Below are positions 17,783 through 26,911 of a stretch of 64,000 nt of DNA, one piece after another. The stretch is from NCBI RefSeq assembly GCF_900105735.1, contig NZ_LT629793.1, forward strand, positions 5,270,001-5,334,000, given 5' to 3'. Made by a program: the position numbers and the translations under genes. This DNA is from Pseudomonas yamanorum. Its GTDB lineage: Bacteria; Pseudomonadota; Gammaproteobacteria; Pseudomonadales; Pseudomonadaceae. The stretch's first letter is position 1. Every line of letters begins with the position of its first letter. Under the pieces are notes generated by a model that made no database searches, was not told where the DNA came from, and was given only the letters and a program-made list of their open reading frames with translations.

Positions 17783-18664
17783 TCAGGCCGTGGCGGCCGG
17801 CTGCTTGGCCGGTTTGGCGTTGCCCATCAGCCCGGACACCACGATGGCCACGATGATCAGTGCGCCGCCCATCAGCATGCGCAGGGTCGGGGTTTCGGCA
17901 AACAGCAGCCAGGCCATGGTGATGCCGTACACCGGCTCCATGGCAAACACCACCGCGGCGGTGCGCGCCTTGAGTACCGCGAGGCTGGCGACAAACAGGC
18001 TGTGGGCCAGGCCGGTGCAGAACACCCCGAGCAGGCCGATCCATAGCCAGTCCAATGCGCGCACCTCCGCGAGCCCAGGCGCAGCCACCGGCAACAGGCA
18101 CAGCGCGACCACCACGTTCTGGCACAAGGCCGCCTGCACCGGCGGGATGCGCCCACTGGCGCGGTTGTTCAGCGACAGCAGCGAGAACAGCAAGCCGGAA
18201 CCGACGGCCCACAACAGGCCGCTGGTGGCCTGGCTGGCGAGGTTGAAGTCCGGCGTGACCAGCACCAGGCCGATGCTGACCAGCACCACCAGCAGGATTT
18301 CGTTGGCGCGAATCCGCTCGCGGAAAATCAGGCCTTCGAGGATCACCGTAAAGGCCGGGAAGGTGGCGAAGCCCAGGGTGGCGATGGCCACGCCGGCGAC
18401 CTTCACCGCAATAAAGAAACTCACCCAATGCCCGGCCAGCAACAGGCCGCTGACCAGCAGGCGGCGCCAGTCGCGGGCTTGCAGCCTCTGCCAGGTGGTG
18501 TTGCTGGCGAAACGCGCAAAGATCGCCAGGGCAAGCACCGCGAACGCGGCGCGACCGAACACGATAATTGCCGGCGAGGCGGCCGCCAGCTTGCCGAACA
18601 CGCCAGTGAGGCCAAACATCAATGCGCCGATATGCAGGGCGCCGAGGGCTGTGCGGGGAGTCAT
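17783..18664 (-). CDS. EamA/DMT family transporter
   Basis: A 293-residue inner-membrane protein with two EamA repeats of five helices each (residues about 5-135 and 145-280), the architecture of drug/metabolite exporters. Family features include GKLAAASPAIIVFGRAAFAVL in helices 1-2 and the second-repeat segment AMEPVYGITMAWLLFAETPT. Members export amino acids or other metabolites; the substrate is not predictable. The AraC gene lies upstream in the same direction, separated by a REP hairpin. Confidence 0.85.
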   Translation of the reverse strand: MTPRTALGALHIGALMFGLTGVFGKLAAASPAIIVFGRAAFAVLALAIFARFASNTTWQRLQARDWRRLLVSGLLLAGHWVSFFIAVKVAGVAIATLGFATFPAFTVILEGLIFRERIRANEILLVVLVSIGLVLVTPDFNLASQATSGLLWAVGSGLLFSLLSLNNRASGRIPPVQAALCQNVVVALCLLPVAAPGLAEVRALDWLWIGLLGVFCTGLAHSLFVASLAVLKARTAAVVFAMEPVYGITMAWLLFAETPTLRMLMGGALIIVAIVVSGLMGNAKPAKQPAATA

Positions 18665-18779
18665 TGCGATCCTTAGACAACGGGTTTACAGGATCGCAGT
18701 CTAGAGGGTTGCAGGCGTTCGCGTCTGTCGTTGGGCTCGCGGGTTTTGTCGCAGGGCTCTTACCAGGAAGCGATCCCCT

Positions 18780-18866
18780 GTGGGAGCTGGCTTGCCTGCG
18801 ATGCAAGCGACTCGGTATTTCAGAGCGCGCGCGGTGATGCTATCGCAGGCTCGACAGCTCCTACAC
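18780..18866. repeat. Degenerate REP pair overlapping the end of the AraC gene
   Basis: The left half (TGTGGGAGCTGGCTTGCC) is a standard REP. The right half, inverted, is a diverged copy (TGTAGGAGCTGTCGAGCC read on the minus strand) and lies inside the coding end of the AraC gene. Confidence 0.75.
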
Positions 18867-19611
18867 CGGGCGGTGTTCGTCTGAAGGCTCGGGGCGAGAG
18901 GCCAAACTCCCGCAACATCGCCGCAGCAAATGCACTTTGCGAACCGTAGCCAACCCGCGCGGCAATCTCGCCGATGGGCAATTGGCTGTTGCGCAACAGG
19001 TCGCGCGCCATCTGCAAGCGCCGGGTACGGAGGTAGTCCATCGGCGTTTGCCCGCACTCTGCGATAAACCGCGCATGCAGACGGGCGACGGACAGGTCGG
19101 CGATCTTCGCCAGGTCTGCCACTTGCAGCGGATGTGCGGCGTGCCGCTGAATATGCGCATCGAACGCGGCATAGGGCAGGCGCTTGCCCGTCGGCGGCTG
19201 TACGAGATTGAGGCTGGCCAGCAGTAATACGGCGCCTTGCTGGGCGATCAGCGGATCGTCCACCGGGCTGCTCGCCAGCCATTGCACCAGTTGGCTTTGG
19301 CGATTGTCGAGAGTCAGGTGGGCGGACTGGTCGAGCAAGCGACGGCTGGCGTCGGCATGCTCCCCCAGGGACTGAGCCAACCAGTGTCCGTCAGGCACGT
19401 CCAGTACAAGGCAGCGGCTGCCATCGCGGCTGATACACGCGTGATGAGCGGCGTAGGGCAGCACCATCACGCTGCTGTGTTGTACCTGGCTGCCACGGCC
19501 ATCCACCTCGAAGTCCAGATGCCCGGACAGGCCAAACACCAGCTGCGCGTGTTCATGGCTGTGGGCGATAGGCTCTTCGACGTAGTGGCGTAGCGTGAGG
19601 TTGGGTCTCAT
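18820..19611 (-). CDS. AraC family transcriptional regulator
   Basis: A 263-residue regulator with an N-terminal cupin-like sensor (HSHEHAQLVFGLSGHLDFEVDG) and a C-terminal double HTH at about residues 155-250 (LQVADLAKIADLSVARLHARF and IGEIAARVGYGSQSAFAAAMLREFGLSPRAFRR). The sensor pattern with conserved histidines is typical of members beside EamA or LysE-type exporters. It probably regulates the downstream EamA gene, which begins about 155 bases past its stop. The last 15 or so residues (after FRRTPP) are encoded by a REP element and are likely not part of the original fold. Confidence 0.87.
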   Translation of the reverse strand: MRPNLTLRHYVEEPIAHSHEHAQLVFGLSGHLDFEVDGRGSQVQHSSVMVLPYAAHHACISRDGSRCLVLDVPDGHWLAQSLGEHADASRRLLDQSAHLTLDNRQSQLVQWLASSPVDDPLIAQQGAVLLLASLNLVQPPTGKRLPYAAFDAHIQRHAAHPLQVADLAKIADLSVARLHARFIAECGQTPMDYLRTRRLQMARDLLRNSQLPIGEIAARVGYGSQSAFAAAMLREFGLSPRAFRRTPPGVGAVEPAIASPRAL

Positions 19612-19744
19612 CGCAGTCTCCTGGGCAGGCCCGCAGTTTACATCGCTTCACCGGCCTTGGGCGCTGTCATCAGACTGACGCAACACTGTCATGGGCTATT
19701 AACCCCATGGGCGCAAGCTCGCGAAAACACCGTGAGGCATGCCC

Positions 19745-20554
19745 ATGACCAGCGCCGAACTCGCCAAGCCCAGCCGCAAGCAACGCGTGCGTACCCTGTG
19801 GGTTTCCGACGTGCATTTGGGCACCCGGGATTGCCAGGCCGAACACCTCTCGCATTTTCTCAAGGGCTACCACGCCGACAAGGTCTACCTGGTGGGCGAT
19901 ATCATCGACGGCTGGAAGCTGCGCAGCGGCATGTATTGGCCCCAGGCCCATACCAACGTGATCCGCCGACTGCTGACCATGAGCAAGCGCGGCACCGAGG
20001 TGATCTACGTCACCGGCAACCACGATGAGTTTCTGCGGCGTTATTCGAAGCTGATCCTCGGCAATATCCAGCTGGTGGACGAAGCGGTGCACGTGACTGC
20101 CGATGGCCGGCACCTGCTGGTGATCCATGGCGACCAGTTCGATGTGATCACCCGGTATCACCGCTGGCTGGCGTTCCTTGGCGATTCGGCCTACGAATTC
20201 ACCCTCACGCTCAACCGCTGGCTGAACCACTGGCGGGCGCGTTATGGCTACGGCTACTGGTCGTTGTCGGCGTACCTCAAGCACAAGGTCAAGACGGCGG
20301 TCAGCTTTATCAGTGATTTTGAAGAAGCGATTGCCCATGAAGTGACCAAGCGCGAATTGCACGGCGTGGTGTGCGGGCATATCCACCATGCGGAGATTCG
20401 CAAGGTGGGCGAGGTGGATTACCTCAATTGCGGGGATTGGGTGGAGTCGTGCACAGCGCTGATCGAGCACTGGGACGGGCATATCGAGCTGTATCGGTTG
20501 GCGGATGCCCAGGCGAAAGAGGCGCAGCTAAAGGCCGAAATGGTCGCGGGCTAA
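19745..20554 (+). CDS. UDP-2,3-diacylglucosamine diphosphatase-like metallophosphoesterase
   Basis: A 269-residue calcineurin-like phosphoesterase. Metal-binding motifs are in order: SDVHLGTRDC, VGDIIDGW, TGNHDEF, HGDQFD and CGHIHH. The combination matches LpxH-like enzymes that cleave UDP-2,3-diacylglucosamine in lipid A synthesis. The length, longer than the 240 residues of LpxH proper, fits the second LpxH-like paralogue of pseudomonads. The start at 19745 is preferred to the ATG two codons earlier because GAGG then sits at proper spacing. REP elements follow. The reaction on lipid A precursors is inferred. Confidence 0.8.
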   Translation: MTSAELAKPSRKQRVRTLWVSDVHLGTRDCQAEHLSHFLKGYHADKVYLVGDIIDGWKLRSGMYWPQAHTNVIRRLLTMSKRGTEVIYVTGNHDEFLRRYSKLILGNIQLVDEAVHVTADGRHLLVIHGDQFDVITRYHRWLAFLGDSAYEFTLTLNRWLNHWRARYGYGYWSLSAYLKHKVKTAVSFISDFEEAIAHEVTKRELHGVVCGHIHHAEIRKVGEVDYLNCGDWVESCTALIEHWDGHIELYRLADAQAKEAQLKAEMVAG

Positions 20555-20571
20555 AGACAGGCTCGGTCCCA

Positions 20572-20660
20572 ATGTGGGAGCTGGCTTGCCTGCGATAGCA
20601 TCGACTCGGTTTTATAGACAGACCGAGTCGTCTGCATCGCAGGCAAGCCAGCTCCCACAC
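20572..20660. repeat. REPIN: paired REP hairpin, type GTGGGAGCTGGCTTGC
   Basis: Inverted copies flank a loop that itself contains GACTCGGT/ACCGAGTC. The element sits between convergent genes. Confidence 0.9.
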
Positions 20661-20679
20661 TGGGATCCGGTTTCTTCAG

Positions 20680-21876
20680 TCAGATGTGGGAAACATCCGC
20701 GATGGCTTCGGCCAACAGCGTCAACCGCGTCGCATCAATCCCCGCCACGTTCGCACGCCCGGAATTGACCATATACACGCTGTGCTGCTCCCGCAGTTGC
20801 TTCACCTGTTCCGCACTCAAGCCGGTATAGGAAAACATCCCGCGTTGCGCCGCGATATGCGCAAACCGCTCCGACAACCCATGGGGCGCCAGCGCCTCCA
20901 CCAGCCCGGAACGCAGCTGCGCAATCCGCGCCCGCATCGCTTCAACTTCCTCGGCCCACTGCTTTTTCAGCCCGGCGTCACCGAGAATCGTCGCCACCAC
21001 AGCAGCACCATGGTCCGGCGGCGTCGACCACAAGTTACGCGCAATAAACGCCAACTGGCTGCGCACATCCGTCAGCTTCTCGGCATTCGTCGTGCACACA
21101 ATCAGCGCGCCTACACGGTCGCTGTACAGGCCAAAGTTCTTCGAACAAGAACTGGTGATCAGCACTTCAGGCAGCTCAGCCGCGAAAAGTCGCACCGCCC
21201 ATGCATCTTGTTCCAGGCCATCGCCAAAACCCTGATACGCAAAGTCGATCAGCGGCAGCAGCTCGCGCTCTTTGACAATCTTCAGCACCTGGCGCCAGTC
21301 ATCCTGGGACAGGTCGAAGCCGGTCGGGTTGTGGCAGCAGGCATGCAGCAGCACCACGTCGCCCTTGGGTACCGTGGCCAGCGTGGCCAGCATCGCCGCA
21401 ACATCCAGGCGATTGTCGCTGCCCACATATGGGTAATGGCTGACCTTGAGCCCGGCCTTGGTGAAGATGGTTTCGTGAATCGGCCAGGTCGGGTTGCTCA
21501 GCCACACGCCGCGGCCGGGCAGGCTGTGGGCGATAAAGTCAGCGCTCAGACGCAGCGCGCCGGTGCCGCCAGGTGTCTGGGTGGCGCCGGCGCGGCGTTC
21601 ACTCAGAAGCGGCGAACCAGCGCCCAGCACCAATTCACTGATCAGCGTGCCGAAGGCGGCATTGCCGTGGCCGCCGATGTAGGTTTTGGTGGTTTGTTGT
21701 TCCACGAGGCGCTGCTCGGCCAGTTTCACCGAATGGGGGATCGGCGTCAGGCCCTGGTCGTCCTTGTACACGCCCACGCCGAGGTCGAACTTGTTCGGGT
21801 TCGGGTCCTGGGCATACAGCTCCATCAGCCCGAGGATCGGGTCCCCGGGCACCCGGCCAATTGCGTCGAAATGCAT
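20680..21876 (-). CDS. phhC: Aromatic amino acid aminotransferase
   Basis: A 398-residue PLP enzyme of aspartate aminotransferase family Ia that transaminates tyrosine and phenylalanine with 2-oxoglutarate. Key residues: the GGTGALRL segment near 103-110 binds the cofactor phosphate, Asn183 in CHNPTG, Asp211 and Tyr214 in DFAYQGF, and the Schiff-base Lys246 in SSCSKNFG. The arginine of SGRANVAG near the C-terminus binds substrate carboxylate. The start at 21876 overlaps the phhB stop by one base (TAATG), so translation is coupled. As the third gene of phhABC it removes the amino group of the tyrosine made by PhhA. Confidence 0.92.
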   Translation of the reverse strand: MHFDAIGRVPGDPILGLMELYAQDPNPNKFDLGVGVYKDDQGLTPIPHSVKLAEQRLVEQQTTKTYIGGHGNAAFGTLISELVLGAGSPLLSERRAGATQTPGGTGALRLSADFIAHSLPGRGVWLSNPTWPIHETIFTKAGLKVSHYPYVGSDNRLDVAAMLATLATVPKGDVVLLHACCHNPTGFDLSQDDWRQVLKIVKERELLPLIDFAYQGFGDGLEQDAWAVRLFAAELPEVLITSSCSKNFGLYSDRVGALIVCTTNAEKLTDVRSQLAFIARNLWSTPPDHGAAVVATILGDAGLKKQWAEEVEAMRARIAQLRSGLVEALAPHGLSERFAHIAAQRGMFSYTGLSAEQVKQLREQHSVYMVNSGRANVAGIDATRLTLLAEAIADVSHI

Positions 21877-22232
21877 TACTTGCGGCCCTCGGCATCCTTG
21901 GCCACTTCGTCGGTGCGCGCAGCCATGATGAAGTCGTTGCGGTGCAGGCCCTTGATGGAGTGGCTCCACCAGGTCACGGTGACCTTGCCCCATTCGGTGA
22001 GCAGGCCCGGGTGATGGCCTTCAGCTTCGGAGATCACACCCACGGCGTTGGTGAAGGCCAGGGCAAATTTGAAATTCTTGAACAGGAAGACCTTTTCCAG
22101 CTGCATCACGCCGTCGCGTACTTCGATGTTCCAGTCGGGGATCTGCTTGATCAGCACCGGCAATTCTTCGTCGCTGACTTGCGGGGCGTCGGCGCGGCAG
22201 GCTTCGCAGTGGGCTTGGTTCAACGTGGTCAT
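21876..22232 (-). CDS. phhB: Pterin-4a-carbinolamine dehydratase
   Basis: A 118-residue PCD/DCoH protein. It dehydrates the 4a-hydroxy-tetrahydropterin produced by PhhA and so recycles the cofactor. The family motif is [33 protein letters not shown], in which the two histidines of EGHHP and the histidine of WWSHS form the active site. The ATG at 22232 has AGGAAT upstream on the minus strand. It lies between phhA and phhC in one operon. Confidence 0.95.
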   Translation of the reverse strand: MTTLNQAHCEACRADAPQVSDEELPVLIKQIPDWNIEVRDGVMQLEKVFLFKNFKFALAFTNAVGVISEAEGHHPGLLTEWGKVTVTWWSHSIKGLHRNDFIMAARTDEVAKDAEGRK

Positions 22233-22337
22233 GTGGGTATTCCTGAAATCGAGTGTTTGGAAAACGGTCGTCAGTGGCGTCACCCTAAAGCAACGCGGGG
22301 CCAGGGAACAGACTCACCTGGCCCGAAAAGCCACAGC

Positions 22338-23129
22338 TCAAGCCGCTTTGGGCTTGGGCGGAAACTTCGGTGCGTGCAGACCCAGCTGCATCCCGCGTTC
22401 AACCATGCCCATGATGTCTTCCTGCGCCACTTCGAACAGGCGCTTGAGGTTGGGCAGGGCGAAGTACAGCGGTTGCAGGATGTCGATGCGATACGGCGTG
22501 CGCATTGCTTCCAGCGGGTCGAAGGCTTGGTGCTCAGGTTCGTCCGAGAGGCAGTACACGGTCTCCTTGGGCGAAGACAGGATGCCGCCGCCGTAGATGC
22601 GCCGGCCTTCGGGCGTGTCCACCAGGCCGAACTCGATGGTCATCCAGTACAGGCGCGCCAGGTACACGCGCTGTTCCTTGGTGGCGGCAAGGCCGAGCTT
22701 GCCGTAGGTGTGGGTGAATTCCGCGAACCAGGGGTTGGTCAGCAGTGGGCAGTGGCCGAAGATCTCGTGAAAGATGTCCGGTTCCTGCAGGTAATCCAGC
22801 TCTTCACGGGTACGAATAAACGTCGCCACCGGAAACTGCTTATTGGCGAGCAATTCAAAAAAGGTCTGGAAGGGGATCAGTGCCGGCACCCGGGCGACTT
22901 GCCAGCCGGTGGTCTCGGCCAGCACTTTGTTGACTTCCGCCAATTGCGGAATGCGGTCATGGGGCAGGCCGAGCTTGTCGATGCCGTCCAGGTATTCCTG
23001 GCAGGCACGGCCCTCGATCACTTTCAGTTGGCGCGTGATCAGGGTGTTCCACACCGCATGTTCTTCGGGCGGGTAGTCGATAAAACCGTTCGCGTCGGGC
23101 TCGCGGGCCACGTACTGCGTCTGCTTCAT
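22338..23129 (-). CDS. phhA: Phenylalanine-4-hydroxylase
   Basis: A 263-residue monomeric iron- and pterin-dependent hydroxylase that converts phenylalanine to tyrosine. The iron ligands His121 and His126 lie in HEIFGHCPLL and Glu166 in WMTIEFGL. The numbering is the same as in the P. aeruginosa enzyme. It lacks the N-terminal regulatory ACT domain of the animal enzymes. It is the first gene of phhABC and is divergent from its activator phhR. A TyrR-type box lies 120 bases upstream. Confidence 0.96.
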   Translation of the reverse strand: MKQTQYVAREPDANGFIDYPPEEHAVWNTLITRQLKVIEGRACQEYLDGIDKLGLPHDRIPQLAEVNKVLAETTGWQVARVPALIPFQTFFELLANKQFPVATFIRTREELDYLQEPDIFHEIFGHCPLLTNPWFAEFTHTYGKLGLAATKEQRVYLARLYWMTIEFGLVDTPEGRRIYGGGILSSPKETVYCLSDEPEHQAFDPLEAMRTPYRIDILQPLYFALPNLKRLFEVAQEDIMGMVERGMQLGLHAPKFPPKPKAA

Positions 23130-23248
23130 ACTGCTCTCCTGCTAGGCATTCGTTCTTGTTATGTCCTGGGATGAGCCTATTGATACGCCGCCTGGACCAG
23201 GAATCCATCCTCTTGCGGCACGGGTCTGTAGGAAAAGTTACTGGAATT

Positions 23249-23266
23249 CGTAAAGTTTTCGTTACG
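23249..23266. promoter_or_regulatory. Candidate TyrR/PhhR box
   Basis: The palindrome CGTAAA-N6-GTTACG matches the TyrR operator consensus TGTAAA-N6-TTTACA with the exact six-base spacer. It lies midway between the divergent phhA and phhR genes, about 120 bases from the phhA start, a sensible place for an upstream activator site. Confidence 0.65.
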
Positions 23267-23395
23267 GTTGAGGCGTCTAGTTGTGTATGTGGCGTGTTTT
23301 GGGTGTGAATCGCCTCGCGACTGTCACATAATCTTGACGACTATCTGCGCCCAGCGGCAAAAAGACGCAGCGCCTCCACCTCTTCGGGCCTTCAC

Positions 23396-24961
23396 ATGCG
23401 TATCAAAGTGCATTGTCAGAACCGCATCGGCATCCTGCGGGACATCCTCAACCTGCTGGTGGAGTACGGCGTAAACGTCGCCAAGGGCGAAGTCGGTGGC
23501 GAACACGGCAACGCCATTTACCTGTTCTGCCCGAATCTGGTGAACCTGCAATTCCAGGCATTGCGCCCGCAGTTCGAAGCGATTGCCGGGGTGTTTGGCG
23601 TCAAGCGGGTTGGGCTGATGCCCAGCGAACGTCGGCACATGGAACTCAACGCGCTGCTGGGAGCGCTGGAGTTTCCGGTGCTGTCCATCGACATGGGCGG
23701 CTCCATCGTTGCCGCCAACCGAGCGGCGGCGCAGTTGCTCGGGGTGCGGGTGGATGAGGTGCCGGGCATTCCGTTGTCGCGCTACGCCGAAGACTTCGAT
23801 TTGCCGGAACTGGTACGGGCCAGCAAGTCGCGGATCAATGGCTTGCGGGTCAAGGTCAAGGGCGATGTGTTCCTGGCCGATATTGCGCCGCTGCAATCCT
23901 CTGAACATGACGACAGCGAAGCCATGGCCGGCGCCGTGCTGACCTTGCACCGTGCCGACCGCGTGGGTGAGCGTATCTACAATGTGCGCAAGCAGGAGCT
24001 GCGGGGCTTCGACAGCATTTTCCAAAGCTCCAAAGTCATGGCCGCCGTGGTGCGTGAAGCCCGGCGCATGGCACCGTTGGATGCCCCTCTATTAATAGAA
24101 GGCGAAACCGGCACCGGCAAAGAGTTGCTGGCCCGCGCCTGCCACCTGGCCAGCCCGCGCGGGCAGTCGCCGTTGATGGCGCTCAACTGCGCCGGTTTGC
24201 CGGAGTCCATGGCCGAGACCGAGTTGTTCGGGTATGGCCCCGGTGCTTTTGAAGGGGCGAGGGCGGAGGGCAAGTTGGGGCTGCTGGAGCTGACGGCGGG
24301 CGGCACGTTGTTTCTCGATGGCGTCGGGGAAATGAGTGCGCGGCTGCAAGTGAAGTTGCTGCGCTTTCTGCAGGACGGGTGCTTTCGCCGGGTAGGCAGT
24401 GATGAAGAGGTGTACCTGGACGTGCGGGTGATCTGCGCGACGCAGGTGGACCTTTCCGAGCTGTGCGCCCGGGGCGAATTTCGCCAGGACCTTTACCACC
24501 GTCTCAATGTGCTCTCGCTGCATATCCCGCCGCTGCGCGAATGCCTGGATGGTTTGCCGCCGCTGGTGGAGCACTTCCTGGATCAGGCCAGCCGGCAGAT
24601 CGGCTGCCCGCTGCCCAAGCTGGCGCCTGCGGCGATGGATCGCCTCAGCCATTACCACTGGCCGGGAAATGTGCGGCAGTTGGAGAACGTGCTGTTCCAG
24701 GCGGTTTCGCTGTGTGAGGGCGGCACGGTCAAGGCTGAGCACATTCGCCTGCCGGACTATGGCGTGCGCCAGCCGCTGGGGGATTTTTCCCTGGAAGGCG
24801 GGTTGGAGGAGATCGTCGGACGCTTCGAGAAGGCGGTGTTGGAGCAGCTGTATGCCGAGCATCCCAGCAGTCGACTGTTGGGCAAGCGGCTGGGCGTATC
24901 TCACACCACCATTGCCAACAAGTTGCGCGACTACGAAGTCGTCAAAGCCGAACGCGGTTAA
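23396..24961 (+). CDS. phhR: PhhR, TyrR-family aromatic amino acid regulator
   Basis: A 521-residue regulator. An ACT domain (residues 1-70, RIKVHCQNRIGILRDILNLL) and a PAS domain (about 78-190) precede an AAA+ domain with Walker A GETGTGKE near 236 and sensor residues typical of enhancer-binding proteins. A C-terminal HTH (LLGKRLGVSHTTIANKL) ends the protein. The loop that contacts sigma-54 in other members reads GAFEGA here instead of GAFTGA. The same kind of change is found in TyrR, which works with sigma-70. It activates phhABC when phenylalanine or tyrosine is present and is divergent from it. Confidence 0.93.
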   Translation: MRIKVHCQNRIGILRDILNLLVEYGVNVAKGEVGGEHGNAIYLFCPNLVNLQFQALRPQFEAIAGVFGVKRVGLMPSERRHMELNALLGALEFPVLSIDMGGSIVAANRAAAQLLGVRVDEVPGIPLSRYAEDFDLPELVRASKSRINGLRVKVKGDVFLADIAPLQSSEHDDSEAMAGAVLTLHRADRVGERIYNVRKQELRGFDSIFQSSKVMAAVVREARRMAPLDAPLLIEGETGTGKELLARACHLASPRGQSPLMALNCAGLPESMAETELFGYGPGAFEGARAEGKLGLLELTAGGTLFLDGVGEMSARLQVKLLRFLQDGCFRRVGSDEEVYLDVRVICATQVDLSELCARGEFRQDLYHRLNVLSLHIPPLRECLDGLPPLVEHFLDQASRQIGCPLPKLAPAAMDRLSHYHWPGNVRQLENVLFQAVSLCEGGTVKAEHIRLPDYGVRQPLGDFSLEGGLEEIVGRFEKAVLEQLYAEHPSSRLLGKRLGVSHTTIANKLRDYEVVKAERG

Positions 24962-24964
24962 ACC

Positions 24965-25055
24965 TGTGGGAGCGGGCTTGCTCGCGAATGCGGTAGGTCA
25001 GTCGGTACATAGGGTGACTGACACTCCGCATTCGCGAGCAAGCCCGCTCCCACAT
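24965..25055. repeat. REPIN: paired REP hairpin, type GTGGGAGCGGGCTTGC
   Basis: Inverted copies run from just after the phhR stop and probably help end its transcript. The loop holds GTCAGT and its complement, as in the copy at 14691. Confidence 0.9.
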
Positions 25056-25195
25056 GGGTTCTTTGTCGGTCTTGATACCTGCACTTGCCGTTAGCGGCAT
25101 AAGTCCGCCGTTTTTTCGACTCTCTTCCTACTGCCCTAAGCTGCTACCTGCCGGCAAACCCCCGCTCCGCCTGGACTTTTCCGTATTTCCAAAAG

Positions 25196-25212
25196 TTGGT
25201 TCGCAAATTGCT
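25196..25212 (+). promoter_or_regulatory. Sigma-54 promoter of the flgF operon
   Basis: TTGGTTCGCAAATTGCT has GG at 25198-25199 and GC at 25210-25211 with exactly ten bases between, the obligatory -24/-12 geometry. It lies 57 bases ahead of flgF and suits RpoN-dependent expression driven by a FleQ- or FleR-type activator. Confidence 0.85.
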
Positions 25213-25268
25213 TAAGCCTCATCAGTACAGCGGTGGGCGGCAAGCGTCCGTCAGAAAGAGGAAAGAGC

Positions 25269-26009
25269 GTGGATAAGTACCTTTACGTGGCAATGACCGG
25301 CGCCAGCCAGAATGCACTGGCGCAGAAGGCCCACGCCAACAACTTGGCGAACGTTTCCACCAATGGTTTTCAACGCGACCTGGAACAGGCGCGCTCGATG
25401 CCGGTGTTCGGTGACAGCTTTCCGGCGCGGGCCTTTGCCTTGACCGAGCGCCCAGGCACGGATTTTTCCCCTGGCGCGATGATTGAAACCGGCCGTGACC
25501 TCGACGTGGCCGTCAGCGGCGACGGCTGGATGGCCGTGCAAAACCCGGATGGCGGCGAGTCCTACGTGCGCAGCGCCAGCATGAACGTCGATGCGCTGGG
25601 CGTGCTGCGGGCCGGCAACGGGATGCCGATCATGGGCAACGGCGGCCCGATTGCCGTGCCGCCCCAGCAGCAGATCGAAGTCGGCCAGGACGGCACCATC
25701 AGCATCCGCGCCATGGGCGAAGGCCCGCGAGTGATGGCTGAAGTGGACCGGATCAAGCTGGTGCAGCCCGACCTCAAGAACATGACCAAGGGCCTCGACG
25801 GCACCATCCACACCAAGGATGGCCAGCCGGCCCAGGCCGATGCCACCGTCAAGCTGACGTCGGGCTTCCTGCAGGCGAGCAACGTGAACGCCGTTGAAGA
25901 AATGACGGCGGTGCTGGCTCTGTCCAAGCAGTTCGAATTGCACATCAAGATGATGAACAGCGCCAAAGAAGACGACCAGGCCATGACTCGCGTTCTGGCG
26001 ATGAGCTGA
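25269..26009 (+). CDS. flgF: Flagellar basal-body rod protein FlgF
   Basis: A 246-residue proximal-rod component built at the inner membrane-periplasm interface. It has the N-terminal rod-family motif NNLANVSTNGFQRDLE and a C-terminal heptad-like helix VEEMTAVLALSKQFELHIKMM, which pair in the assembled axis. The GTG start at 25269 follows AGAGGAAAGAGC; the frame upstream is not homologous. It is the first gene of flgFGHIJKL and lies just after a sigma-54 promoter. Confidence 0.94.
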   Translation: MDKYLYVAMTGASQNALAQKAHANNLANVSTNGFQRDLEQARSMPVFGDSFPARAFALTERPGTDFSPGAMIETGRDLDVAVSGDGWMAVQNPDGGESYVRSASMNVDALGVLRAGNGMPIMGNGGPIAVPPQQQIEVGQDGTISIRAMGEGPRVMAEVDRIKLVQPDLKNMTKGLDGTIHTKDGQPAQADATVKLTSGFLQASNVNAVEEMTAVLALSKQFELHIKMMNSAKEDDQAMTRVLAMS

Positions 26010-26072
26010 TAGCAGCCACACACTAATTTTTGTAGCGCGGCGCCATAAAACAGGCGCACGAAGGAGAAGAAC

Positions 26073-26858
26073 ATGCTTCCTGCTCTATACGTTGCCAAAA
26101 CCGGTTTGTCCGCCCAGGACACCAACCTGACCACCATTTCCAACAACTTGGCCAACGTGTCGACCACGGGTTTCAAGCGTGACCGCGCCGAGTTCCAGGA
26201 CTTGCTCTATCAGATCAAGAAGCAGCCTGGCGCCCAGTCGACCCAGGACAGCGAATTGCCGTCGGGCCTGCAACTGGGTACCGGTGTGGCCATCGTTGGC
26301 ACTCAGAAGAACTTCAGCGCCGGTAACTTGCAGCAAACCGGCCAGCCGCTGGACTTGGCGGTCAACGGTAAGGGTTTCTTCCAGATCCTGCAGCCGGACG
26401 GCACCACCACCTACACCCGCGACGGTACGTTCCACCTGGACGCCAATGGCCAGGTCGTGACCGCCAACGGTTTCGCGCTGGAGCCGGCGATTGTGGTGCC
26501 GAACAACGCCCAGACTTTCACCGTCGGCAACGACGGCACCGTGTCGATCACTGTGGCCGGCAACCCGGCCTCCCAGGTGATCGGCAACCTGCAAACCGCC
26601 GACTTCATCAACCCGGCCGGCCTGCAGGCGATTGGTAACAACCTGTTCCTGGAAACCGCGTCCAGCGGCGCGCCGCAAATCGGCACCCCTGGCCTTAACG
26701 GTTTTGGTACCACCCTGCAAAGCACCCTGGAAACGTCCAACGTCAGCACCGTTGAAGAGATGGTCAACATGATCACCACTCAGCGCGCCTACGAGATGAA
26801 CTCCAAGGTGATTTCCACCGCCGACCAGATGCTTTCGTTCGTAACGCAGAATCTGTAA
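26073..26858 (+). CDS. flgG: Flagellar distal rod protein FlgG
   Basis: A 261-residue distal-rod subunit of standard length. The N-terminal motif is TTISNNLANVSTTGFKRDRAEF and the C-terminal is NVSTVEEMVNMITTQRAYEMNSKVI. Both are conserved in the axial family exported by the flagellar type III apparatus. An AAGGAGAAG ribosome site precedes the ATG. It lies 63 bases after flgF in the same operon. Confidence 0.97.
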   Translation: MLPALYVAKTGLSAQDTNLTTISNNLANVSTTGFKRDRAEFQDLLYQIKKQPGAQSTQDSELPSGLQLGTGVAIVGTQKNFSAGNLQQTGQPLDLAVNGKGFFQILQPDGTTTYTRDGTFHLDANGQVVTANGFALEPAIVVPNNAQTFTVGNDGTVSITVAGNPASQVIGNLQTADFINPAGLQAIGNNLFLETASSGAPQIGTPGLNGFGTTLQSTLETSNVSTVEEMVNMITTQRAYEMNSKVISTADQMLSFVTQNL

Positions 26859-26911
26859 TCAAGTCTATGGGGCGCTCTTGAAGGCGCCTGCAACACCGTG
26901 AGGTATGGGTC

